Below, in pieces: positions 1 to 5,075 of a DNA stretch of 5,075 bases (positions are counted from its first letter, which is position 1; every line of letters starts with the position of its first letter). Below the pieces are notes generated by a model. The model worked only from the letters and a program-made list of their open reading frames with translations, searched no databases and was not told the origin of the DNA. The position numbers and the translations under genes are program-made. This DNA comes from Clostridia bacterium (lineage in GTDB: Bacteria; Bacillota; Clostridia; Christensenellales; DTU072), in assembly GCA_028699795.1 (NCBI GenBank), contig JAQVTZ010000135.1, positions 1 through 5,075 on the forward strand, read 5' to 3'.

Positions 1-174
1 GTTATCGCGCGGCACTGTGAGCGGGAAGCGTTGCAAACGGCAAAAGCAGAACTAATGAAGATGTACGGACTAAGTGAAAACGAAGCGTATAAAAAACTTG
101 CAGAAATTATGAAAAAATGCGCTTGTACGCCAGAAAAGGCTCTCGATATTTTCAAAAAGGAATATTTATGTTAA
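1..174 (+). CDS. eutV: EutV, ANTAR-domain antitermination response regulator (3' end only)
   Basis: Reading frame 1 is open from the window edge to TAA at 172-174 and gives the last 57 residues of a protein. They match the end of an ANTAR domain: an alpha-helical stretch with AKAELMKMYGLSENEAYKKL, the usual 'A-K-x-x-L-M-x-x-x-G-L-S-E-x-E-A-Y' signature, then a final helix ending IFKKEYLC. ANTAR domains bind paired hexaloop hairpins in nascent RNA and block terminators. In EutV the domain follows a phosphorylatable receiver domain, which would lie upstream of this window. The gene directly downstream is a HisKA_2 kinase whose start overlaps this stop by 7 bases, the normal EutV-EutW pairing. 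The 1247-1350 gap contains a matching RNA target. The name rests on context plus the ANTAR motif. The terminal helix has two cysteines (KKCAC), which I do not regard as conserved. Only the receiver domain could confirm it fully. Confidence 0.9.
   Translation, partial: VIARHCEREALQTAKAELMKMYGLSENEAYKKLAEIMKKCACTPEKALDIFKKEYLC
154..170 (+). promoter_or_regulatory. Ribosome binding site and start of eutW
   Basis: AAAAAGGAA at 154-162 is followed by five bases and then ATG at 168-170. This purine-rich site fixes the eutW start at 168. The in-frame upstream ATG at 117 has no comparable site and would place 17 extra residues inside the eutV coding sequence. The site lies within eutV, so eutW translation is probably coupled to that of eutV. 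Confidence 0.8.
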
Positions 175-1247
175 ACTTTGGGGAAATGTTGGGCGCGGAG
201 ACCGCTATTGCGGAAGAAGATATTGCGTTATTAGAGGATATCCGCAAAAGCATGCGATATTCGGCAGACCTCGCGTCTTCCGATGTTTTTTTGGATTGTT
301 ACGACAAGTCGGAGACAAAAGCGATTGTTGTCGCGCACGAAAAGCCCCGTTGGTCCAAGTCTCTTTACCAAGGGGAAGTTGTGGGGCAATTCGCCCTTCG
401 CGACAACGAGCCCGCCGTATATCATGCGTTAGAGACTGGCGTGCCCGTCCACGACCTTAAGGCAGTTACACAAGAGGGCAAAACGGTAAAACAAGATGTC
501 GTACCCGTGCAGAATGCGCAGGGAAAAACAATCGCCGTGCTGATACGCGAAAAGGATGTTTCGGAAACGCTGGTACGCGAAAAAAAGTACCGTTTTTTGG
601 CAAAACAACGCGAAAAAGGAGCCAATGCAGATTTTTCCGCAACGGGCGAGTCCGCCCAAACCGTCTTGCGGGAAGCGCATCATCGCATCAAAAACAATCT
701 TCAACTAATTGTTTCAATGATGCGGATGCAATCGCGCGCAAGCGACAGCGAAGAGGTAAAAAAGGCATTTAGTCTCAATATGCAGAGGGTATTGACAATC
801 GCTTCTATCCATGATATACTTACCAATACCGATATTTCGGAAACCGCGGAGCTAAAAACGCTTATAAAAAAGGTTGTTCGCGAAATCGGGGCTCTTTTCG
901 AAGGCAGCCGCAAGGTAAAAATTGCGGTTTCGGGAGACAGTCTCGAGGTGGCGGCGGATGCCGCGACGGCGACGGCGGTTGTTGTCAACGAACTGGTGAC
1001 CAATGCCTTGTTGCATGGTTACGGACAGGGCGCCGAGGGGCGTATCCGCATAGGAATCAAAAAAGGTAACCGCTTTGTGACCATATCGGTAGAGGATGAC
1101 GGATGCGGATTCAATACCGAAGATGCCGCAAAAGGCAATGGGCTGCCCATCGTGACGCGTATGGTCAAAGATAAGCTGCACGGGGTGTTTCGCATTAAGT
1201 CGGACAAGGCAGGGACCAAAGCCGCGTTCGATTTCGAGATAAAATAA
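168..1247 (+). CDS. eutW: EutW, ethanolamine-sensing histidine kinase
   Basis: 359 residues, partner kinase of EutV. By the established EutVW model it autophosphorylates in response to ethanolamine and passes phosphate to the EutV receiver. Residues about 15-155 form an N-terminal PAS/GAF-like sensor of the kind found ahead of HisKA_2 kinases (H_kinase_N type), including a region reading VVGQFALRDNEPAVYHALETG. Residues about 166-240 are a HisKA_2 dimerisation and phosphotransfer domain with AHHRIKNNLQ; the phosphoacceptor is most likely His172, the one before Arg. Residues about 268-358 are an HATPase_c domain: N box NELVTNALLHG (Asn274), G1 box DDGCGF (Asp311-Gly312), and a second glycine box KGNGLPIV near 323. 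There is no membrane segment or signal peptide, so it should be a cytosolic sensor. The gene overlaps the end of eutV by 7 bases. Ligand specificity is inferred from context, since the sensor domain alone does not show it. Confidence 0.93.
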   Translation: MLNFGEMLGAETAIAEEDIALLEDIRKSMRYSADLASSDVFLDCYDKSETKAIVVAHEKPRWSKSLYQGEVVGQFALRDNEPAVYHALETGVPVHDLKAVTQEGKTVKQDVVPVQNAQGKTIAVLIREKDVSETLVREKKYRFLAKQREKGANADFSATGESAQTVLREAHHRIKNNLQLIVSMMRMQSRASDSEEVKKAFSLNMQRVLTIASIHDILTNTDISETAELKTLIKKVVREIGALFEGSRKVKIAVSGDSLEVAADAATATAVVVNELVTNALLHGYGQGAEGRIRIGIKKGNRFVTISVEDDGCGFNTEDAAKGNGLPIVTRMVKDKLHGVFRIKSDKAGTKAAFDFEIK

Positions 1248-1259
1248 CAACGAGAAGAA

Positions 1260-1294
1260 GCGCACAATAGGGTGCGTATGTGGGCAAAGAGGCC
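1260..1294 (+). promoter_or_regulatory. Probable EutV (ANTAR) antiterminator element, hairpins P1 and P2
   Basis: Two short hairpins lie six bases apart in the eutW-eutA gap. P1 pairs CGCAC (1261-1265) with GTGCG (1272-1276), plus a G-U pair at 1260/1277, around the hexaloop AATAGG. P2 pairs GGC (1283-1285) with GCC (1292-1294) around the hexaloop AAAGAG, which has A at loop position 1 and G at position 4, the known ANTAR recognition pattern. The P2 stem is short, but T1281-A1297 and G1282-T1296 could extend it past a bulged G1295. P2 overlaps the 5' arm of the terminator (1286-1334), so the two cannot form together, as the EutV antitermination mechanism requires. In Enterococcus faecalis an EutV site is also known upstream of eutA. 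The P1 loop does not fit A1/G4 in its most stable register. The structure was read by eye, not folded by software. Confidence 0.72.
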
Positions 1295-1334
1295 GTAACG
1301 CAAGACAGAAAGTCTTGTTGTTTGGTCTTTTTTT
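1286..1334 (+). terminator. Intrinsic terminator upstream of eutA, mutually exclusive with P2
   Basis: A long imperfect hairpin is followed by seven T at 1328-1334. The inner stem is perfect: CAAGAC (1301-1306) with GTCTTG (1312-1317), loop AGAAA. The stem continues with C1299-G1320, A1298-T1321 and A1297-T1322 past small bulges. It then continues with AAAGAGGCC (1286-1294) against GGTCTTTTT (1324-1332), with two G-U pairs. The outer arm uses the loop and 3' stem of antiterminator hairpin P2, which points to regulated rather than constitutive termination. Without phospho-EutV, transcripts arriving from eutW would be expected to stop near 1334, just before the eutA ribosome binding site. Confidence 0.75.
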
Positions 1335-1339
1335 CGTTT

Positions 1340-1352
1340 GGGAGAAAATATG
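1340..1352 (+). promoter_or_regulatory. Ribosome binding site and start of eutA
   Basis: GGGAG at 1340-1344, five bases, then ATG at 1350-1352. This sets the eutA start at ATG 1350. A TTG at 1338 is also in frame, but it overlaps the ribosome binding site itself and would add four residues that have no counterpart in EutA proteins. Confidence 0.8.
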
Positions 1353-2780
1353 GCGGAGCAGGAGATTCTTAGCGTTGGCATCGATATCGGCACATCGACC
1401 ACCCAAACCGTGTTCAGCAGATTAAAGATGCAGAACACGGCAGGTTTCTTTGCCGTTCCGAAGATTGCCATTGTAGAGAAAAAAATTGTTTATCGTAGTT
1501 CCGTGCATCTTACCCCGCTTATCGGGCGTTCCCAAATCGATTCCGTTGCCGTCAAAAAACTGGTGCAAGAGGATTTTCGAGAGGCGGGATTCACGCCCAA
1601 AGATACGGCGACAGGCGCGGTTATCATCACGGGCGAAGCCGCGCGCAAAGAGAACGCGGCGGTGGTACTGGAAGAATTGTCGGGCTTTGCGGGAGAGTTT
1701 GTCGTTGCGACAGCGGGTCCCGATTTAGAGTCCGTGATTGCCGGCAAAGGAAGCGGCGCTTGGCAGTATTCGGTAGAGAACGCTTGCGCGGCCGTCAATT
1801 TCGATATCGGCGGCGGCACCACTAATGTCGCGCTGTTCTATTGCGGCGAAGTAGTGGCGAAGGGCTGCCTCGATATCGGCGGCAGACAGGTATGTATCGA
1901 CAAAGACGGCAAGATATCCTATGTCAGCGCAAGCGCGGCAAAAGTGGCAGAAAGCATACTTTTGGATATTAAGGCATCCCAAAAAGCCGATAAAGATGCC
2001 TTAAAGCGGCTTTGCGACAAAATGGCGGAACTGCTGGAAGATCTGATTGCGGGCAAAAATAGCATATTGTTGCAAGCGGTCACCACAAAGGGAAGTACCC
2101 CCTACGAGGCGGTGATGCGGCCGGACGCGGTGTTTTTCTCGGGCGGAGTGGCGGACTGTATCTACCAAACTTACGACAATTCTTTCGAGTTTTACGACGT
2201 CGGCATTTTGCTGGGCAAGGCGATAAGAGACAGGCGGTTTTTTGGCGATTATAGCGTGGTGAGCGGCGCCGAAACCATACGCGCGACCGTTGTGGGCGCG
2301 GGCAGCTATACGACAACAATATCGGGCAGTACGATTTTTTATAGCAAGGAATTGTTTCCGCTCAAAAACTTGCTTGCGCTGAAGCCGAATGTGGCCGTGC
2401 AAGAAGAGTGTCTGAACGGAAAAAGCGACAAGTTGAAAGATAATATCATCCGTTTCATAAAAGAAACAGACAAACAAGACTTGATTCTTTGTATTGACGG
2501 CGAAACAGATCCTTCTTATACAAGCATCAAACTGCTGGGGAAAGCGGTAACGGAAGCCTGTAATGCCGCTTATCCTATGGGCGTACCCATTGTTGTGGCG
2601 GTAAAAAACGATATGGCAAAGGCGTTGGGGCAAACCGTATTCGGATTGGTCAACAAAAAAAGAGAGGTTGTCGTCATCGATTCCATTCGCCCCGAGCACG
2701 GAGATTATGTCGATCTCGGCAAGCCGCTCATGGGAGGGTTGGCGGTGCCTGTCGTCGTCAAATCCCTTATCTTCGGATAA
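1350..2780 (+). CDS. eutA: EutA, ethanolamine ammonia-lyase reactivating factor
   Basis: 476 residues, close to the roughly 467 of E. coli EutA. It is an ASKHA-type (actin/Hsp70-like) ATPase that releases damaged cobalamin from ethanolamine ammonia-lyase so that intact adenosylcobalamin can rebind. The order of motifs is typical. Phosphate-1 loop: LSVGIDIGTSTTQTVFS, about residues 7-23. An ITGEAARKENA segment is followed by VATAGPDLESVIAGKGSGA. Phosphate-2 loop: NFDIGGGTTNVALF, with Asp152 and Gly154-156. Adenosine-site glycines: FFSGGV at 264-267. A RATVVGAGSYTTTISGSTI block follows, and the C-terminus ends GDYVDLGKPLMGGLAVPVVVKSLIFG. The gene sits directly before eutB, its target enzyme. 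Transcription into it appears to be gated by the terminator/antiterminator at 1260-1334. No frame damage is visible. Downstream, 323 bases separate it from eutB, most of them a tandem repeat. Confidence 0.95.
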   Translation: MAEQEILSVGIDIGTSTTQTVFSRLKMQNTAGFFAVPKIAIVEKKIVYRSSVHLTPLIGRSQIDSVAVKKLVQEDFREAGFTPKDTATGAVIITGEAARKENAAVVLEELSGFAGEFVVATAGPDLESVIAGKGSGAWQYSVENACAAVNFDIGGGTTNVALFYCGEVVAKGCLDIGGRQVCIDKDGKISYVSASAAKVAESILLDIKASQKADKDALKRLCDKMAELLEDLIAGKNSILLQAVTTKGSTPYEAVMRPDAVFFSGGVADCIYQTYDNSFEFYDVGILLGKAIRDRRFFGDYSVVSGAETIRATVVGAGSYTTTISGSTIFYSKELFPLKNLLALKPNVAVQEECLNGKSDKLKDNIIRFIKETDKQDLILCIDGETDPSYTSIKLLGKAVTEACNAAYPMGVPIVVAVKNDMAKALGQTVFGLVNKKREVVVIDSIRPEHGDYVDLGKPLMGGLAVPVVVKSLIFG

Positions 2781-2784
2781 CGGC

Positions 2785-2815
2785 GGATCTGCGGCGCAAT
2801 ACGGCGTCAGACTCC
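2785..2815. other. Inverted repeat A of the repeat unit (second copy 2911-2941)
   Basis: GGA-TCTG-CG at 2785-2793 pairs with CG-CAGA-TCC within 2805-2815, with bulged T2807 and C2812, leaving an 11-base loop. That gives nine pairs in an imperfect hairpin that can form on either strand. The same structure recurs 126 bases later. The partial third copy stops inside it, at 3056, so only its 5' arm survives there. No T-run follows, so it is not an intrinsic terminator. Confidence 0.6.
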
Positions 2816-2829
2816 GGTTTTGTTTGGTT

Positions 2830-2847
2830 GTGTACCCCAATGTACAC
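2830..2847. other. Inverted repeat B of the repeat unit (second copy 2956-2973)
   Basis: GTGTAC (2830-2835) and GTACAC (2842-2847) form a perfect six-base inverted repeat around CCCAAT. The copy at 2956-2973 is identical. On the + strand RNA the loop is CCCAAU. On the opposite strand it would be AUUGGG, a six-base loop with A first and G fourth. The next + strand bases are GCCCTGC with no T-run, so this is not a terminator. A protein-binding palindrome or an RNA hairpin is possible; nothing here decides between them. Confidence 0.65.
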
Positions 2848-3091
2848 GCCCTGCACAAAATTCTCGTCTTCCTTGTCTTGCTTGCATCTGCGCCGTTATC
2901 TTGGCAAGGCGGATCTGCGGCGCAATACGGCGTCAGACTCCGGTTTTGTTTGGTTGTGTACCCCAATGTACACGCCCTGCACAAAATTCTCGCCTTCCTT
3001 GTCTTGCTTGCATCTGCGCCGTTATCTTGGCAAGGCGGATCTGCGGCGCAATACGGACTAAGTAAAAATATCAAAAAAGTTCTTATCACTC

Positions 3092-3106
3092 AAGGAGAAT
3101 AACATG
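3092..3106 (+). promoter_or_regulatory. Strong ribosome binding site and start of eutB
   Basis: AAGGAG at 3092-3097, six bases, then ATG at 3104-3106. This is the closest match to the consensus in the window, as fits a highly expressed enzyme subunit. The bases between the repeat array and this site (3057-3091) are AT-rich. I see no convincing -35/-10 promoter pair, terminator or hexaloop pair in them, so eutB is probably read through from eutA. Confidence 0.85.
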
Positions 3107-4477
3107 GCATATAAGACAATGTTATCGGGACAGACCTTTACCTTCGACTCCGTAAAAGAGGTGTTGGGCAAAGCAAATGAAGAAAAGTCCGGCGACAGGC
3201 TGGCGGGTGTTGCCGCGTCGTCGGAAAGGGAACGGGTCGCCGCCAAAGAAGTGCTTGCCGCGATGACGCTTGCCGAACTCAGAGAAAATCCGGTGGTTCC
3301 TTACGAGATAGACGATGTAACGCGAATCAATCAAGACAATCTCAACGAATATGCCTACAACAGAATGAAGAATCTTACCGTAGCGGACTTCCGCGAATGG
3401 ATACTGGATTATAAGACGACCGAAGCTGACCTTCGCGATGTGTCTAAGGCGCTTACTGCCGAAATGGTGGCAGGCGTTACAAAACTGATGACCAATTTAG
3501 ACTTGGTTTACGCCGCCAATAAAATGATGGTGCCTGCCCGTTGCAATACGACAATCGGGTTGCGCGGCACGCTGGCGACACGGCTCCAACCCAACCACAC
3601 GCAAGATAACTTGGAAGGGATTACGGCGTCATTATTTGAGGGCTTAAGCTACGGCGCGGGAGACGCGCTCATCGGGCTGAACCCCGTCAACGATACGGTC
3701 TCGAGCCTCGCGGAAGTGTTGAAAAGGTTCGACGAAATCAAAAACGAATACCGAATTCCCACGCAGATTTGCGTTCTTGGGCATATCAAAACACAAATCG
3801 AAGCAGTCAAGAAAGGCGCGCCCGCCGATATGATTTTCCAGTCGATTGCGGGAAGTCAAAAGGGCAACGAGGCGTTCGGATTTACGACCGAAACAATATG
3901 GGAAGCGCGCGACCTCATGCGGCGCAAAGGGACTTCTACGGGGCCCAATGTGTTGTACTTCGAAACTGGGGAGGGAAGCGAATTGTCGTCGGATTCTCAT
4001 TACGGCGCGGACGAGTTGACGATGGAGGCGCGCTGTTATGCCTATGCCAGACATTTTTCGCCCTTTATGGTCAATACGGTGGTGGGATTTATCGGTCCCG
4101 AATACCTGTATGACAGCAAGCAGATGATACGCGCGGGCTTGGAAGACCATTTTATGGCGAAGCTATTGGGCGTGCCGATGGGGTGCGACTGCTGTTATAC
4201 CAACCATATGCAGGCAGACCAAAACGACCTCGAAAACTTAACCGTATTGTTGGGCTCCGCGGGTGTCAACTATGTAATCGGCGTGCCGTCTTCGGACGAT
4301 ATTATGTTAAATTATCAATCGAATTCTTACCATGACGCATCCGCCGTGCGCGAAATCCTCAACAAACGCCCGATTCATGAATTCGAAAAATGGCTCGAGA
4401 GTTACGGCATTATGGAAAACGGCAAACTGACCGCGCGCGCAGGCGATCCGACCCTATTTGTAAAAAAAGGAAGATGA
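3104..4477 (+). CDS. eutB: EutB, ethanolamine ammonia-lyase large (catalytic) subunit
   Basis: 457 residues against about 453 in E. coli, with collinear numbering from the first residue. It forms the TIM-barrel catalytic subunit of adenosylcobalamin-dependent ethanolamine ammonia-lyase, which converts ethanolamine to acetaldehyde and ammonia, normally inside the Eut microcompartment. All substrate-binding residues known from the E. coli enzyme are present at the same positions: Arg160 and Gln162 (TRLQPN), Asn193 (GLNPVND), Glu287 (YFETGEG) and Asp362 (GCDCCYTNH). Other family blocks are NTTIGLRGT, GLSYGAGDALIGLNP, IPTQICVLGHIKTQIEA, TVVGFIGPEYLYDSKQ, IRAGLEDHFMAKL and the C-terminal AGDPTLF. 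The start has the best ribosome binding site of the window. The stop at 4475-4477 precedes the preferred eutC start by two bases, so the two subunits are almost certainly co-translated. Residue 392 is Ile, where I recall Met in E. coli. Confidence 0.98.
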   Translation: MAYKTMLSGQTFTFDSVKEVLGKANEEKSGDRLAGVAASSERERVAAKEVLAAMTLAELRENPVVPYEIDDVTRINQDNLNEYAYNRMKNLTVADFREWILDYKTTEADLRDVSKALTAEMVAGVTKLMTNLDLVYAANKMMVPARCNTTIGLRGTLATRLQPNHTQDNLEGITASLFEGLSYGAGDALIGLNPVNDTVSSLAEVLKRFDEIKNEYRIPTQICVLGHIKTQIEAVKKGAPADMIFQSIAGSQKGNEAFGFTTETIWEARDLMRRKGTSTGPNVLYFETGEGSELSSDSHYGADELTMEARCYAYARHFSPFMVNTVVGFIGPEYLYDSKQMIRAGLEDHFMAKLLGVPMGCDCCYTNHMQADQNDLENLTVLLGSAGVNYVIGVPSSDDIMLNYQSNSYHDASAVREILNKRPIHEFEKWLESYGIMENGKLTARAGDPTLFVKKGR

Positions 4478-4482
4478 CTATG
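4467..4482 (+). promoter_or_regulatory. Ribosome binding site and start choice for eutC
   Basis: AAGGAAG at 4467-4473 lies inside the last codons of eutB. Two in-frame ATGs follow. The ATG at 4474 overlaps the eutB stop (ATGA) but is directly next to the site, which is too close. The ATG at 4480 has about eight bases between AGGA and the start codon, a normal spacing, and gives MDTRLIQ, similar to the E. coli EutC start MDQKQIE. I choose 4480; starting at 4474 would only add Met-Thr. Confidence 0.7.
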
Positions 4483-5075
4483 GACACAAGACTCATACAA
4501 TCGGTTGTAGAAGAAGTGGTAAAAGAAATGATGCGGGAAAAAAGCGGTTCCCGCGCGCCCGTGTCGTCTTCGGTTGCCGCTTACGGTGAAAAAAGAGAAG
4601 AATACACGGCAAAAGTTCAAAATCCGGTAGATATTACGGCGGAAGTGCAACTGGACAAACCCGTTCCGCCTCCTTCCACCATCGCAAGGCCACTACAGAA
4701 AACCACTTTAGAAATCGCAAAGGAGAACGGACTTCTTTTAGAAAACCCCGAGGATGCGGGCGCGCTCGTAAGGATGAAATCGCACACCACCGCGCGAATC
4801 GGTGTCGGCAAAGCGGGTCCGAGACTCAAAACCAAAACAATGTTACAGCTTCGCGCCGACCACGCGGCGGCGCGCGATGCCGTCTTTGAGGATGTGGACG
4901 CCGCATTTATCCATAAAATGGGGCTTACAGAGTTTAAGACGCTGTGCGAAGATAAAAACGAATACCTTACCCGTCCCGACCTTGGCAGACAATTCCCAAA
5001 AGCCGAATTGGAAAAGCTGGCGCAAACAGCGGGGAAAAATTGTGATGTGTTAATCTATGCAAGCGACGGATTGTC
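4480..5075 (+). CDS. eutC: EutC, ethanolamine ammonia-lyase small subunit (5' part, cut by window edge)
   Basis: 198 residues are visible of an expected 295 or so; the frame is still open at the window end. EutC is the beta subunit that packs against EutB and helps hold adenosylcobalamin. Residues 1-23 (MDTRLIQSVVEEVVKEMMRE and on) form a predicted amphipathic helix like known Eut encapsulation peptides. Residues about 24-75 look like a low-complexity linker with a PVPPPS stretch. The conserved fold begins near residue 94 with LVRMKSHTTARIGVGKAGPR, followed by LQLRADHAAARDAVF and YLTRPDLGR near 162-170. The window stops inside the SDGLS block at Asp196-Gly197-Leu198. The linker before the GxxGPR motif appears roughly 25-30 residues longer than in E. 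coli. The gene follows eutB with a two-base gap, as expected for subunits made in equal amounts. Confidence 0.95.
   Translation, partial: MDTRLIQSVVEEVVKEMMREKSGSRAPVSSSVAAYGEKREEYTAKVQNPVDITAEVQLDKPVPPPSTIARPLQKTTLEIAKENGLLLENPEDAGALVRMKSHTTARIGVGKAGPRLKTKTMLQLRADHAAARDAVFEDVDAAFIHKMGLTEFKTLCEDKNEYLTRPDLGRQFPKAELEKLAQTAGKNCDVLIYASDGL

Larger units (their letters stand above)
2782..3056 (+). repeat. 126-bp direct tandem repeat, 2.2 copies, in the eutA-eutB gap
   Basis: Unit 1 spans 2782-2907, unit 2 spans 2908-3033, and 23 bases of a third unit span 3034-3056, each starting GGCGGATCTGCGGCGCAATA. Units 1 and 2 differ at one base (T at 2867, C at 2993), so 125 of 126 are identical. The array begins one base after the eutA stop codon and ends about 47 bases before eutB. 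Each unit carries two inverted repeats, listed separately. The period is a multiple of three and the + strand unit contains no TAA, TAG or TGA, so long open frames run through it. I see no credible start or coding signal for a protein of its own, and no transposase. The most likely reading is a non-coding intergenic repeat, possibly a dispersed genomic family. Its function is unknown. Confidence 0.97.

Noticed and set aside
64..75. Twelve-base match TACGGACTAAGT shared with 3052-3063
   Set aside because: One copy encodes conserved ANTAR residues and the other is AT-rich leader. A 12-base match somewhere in 5 kb is expected by chance about once.
117..167. Upstream in-frame start that would lengthen EutW by 17 residues
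   Set aside because: It lies within the coding sequence of eutV's ANTAR domain. The ATG at 168 has a well-placed ribosome binding site and gives the normal tight overlap.
2782..3056. CRISPR array or insertion sequence
   Set aside because: The repeats are directly adjacent with no spacers, the unit is far longer than a CRISPR repeat, and there is no transposase or terminal inverted repeat around the array.
2001..3089. Long open frame on the minus strand through eutA and the repeat array (362 codons)
   Set aside because: It lies antisense to a clear eutA gene, and its N-terminal part is only the 42-residue translation of the tandem repeat. It owes its length to the repeat period being a multiple of three. 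There is no recognisable domain or convincing ribosome binding site.
2668..3102. Forward open frame overlapping the end of eutA and ending just before eutB
   Set aside because: It starts inside eutA in another frame without a ribosome binding site and consists mainly of repeat translation. The open frame follows from the lack of stops in the repeat unit.
3057..3103. Possible second ANTAR site, cobalamin riboswitch or promoter directly upstream of eutB
   Set aside because: The stretch is short and AT-rich, without stable hairpins, a B12-box-like conserved core or a -35/-10 pair. Only the ribosome binding site is supported.

Overview
The window is the middle of an ethanolamine utilisation (eut) operon, with every gene on the + strand in the order eutV (3' end) - eutW - eutA - eutB - eutC (5' part). 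The EutV/EutW two-component pair, with an ANTAR RNA-binding regulator and a HisKA_2-type kinase, is the regulatory type known from Bacillota (Enterococcus, Listeria, Clostridium) rather than the EutR type of enterobacteria. AAGGAG-like ribosome binding sites, tight gene spacing and a roughly balanced base composition suggest a Bacillota/Clostridia-like anaerobe, probably gut-associated. I cannot name the genus.

Layout: 1-174 encodes the C-terminal ANTAR helices of EutV. EutW (168-1247) overlaps it by 7 bases and is a soluble sensor kinase. The 102-base gap 1248-1349 holds what looks like a complete EutV-responsive switch: a hexaloop hairpin, a second hexaloop hairpin, and a long intrinsic terminator that overlaps the second one. 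EutA (1350-2780) is the ATP-dependent reactivase of ethanolamine ammonia-lyase. The 323-base gap 2781-3103 is mostly a near-perfect 126-bp tandem repeat (two full units plus 23 bases of a third), followed by about 47 bases of AT-rich leader with a strong ribosome binding site. EutB (3104-4477) and EutC (4480 to the window edge, incomplete) are the large and small subunits of the B12-dependent lyase.

How it works together: by the established EutVW model, EutW senses ethanolamine and phosphorylates EutV. EutV's ANTAR domain then binds paired hexaloop hairpins in the nascent RNA and prevents termination, so that eutA, eutB, eutC and presumably the downstream shell and enzyme genes are transcribed. 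EutBC splits ethanolamine to acetaldehyde and ammonia, and EutA exchanges damaged cobalamin. The N-terminal helix of EutC resembles a microcompartment encapsulation peptide.

The protein genes are a known system. The least explained part is the 126-bp repeat array lying between eutA and eutB. It has 125/126 identity between copies, two internal inverted repeats and no stop trinucleotide on the + strand; I do not recognise it as a standard part of eut operons.
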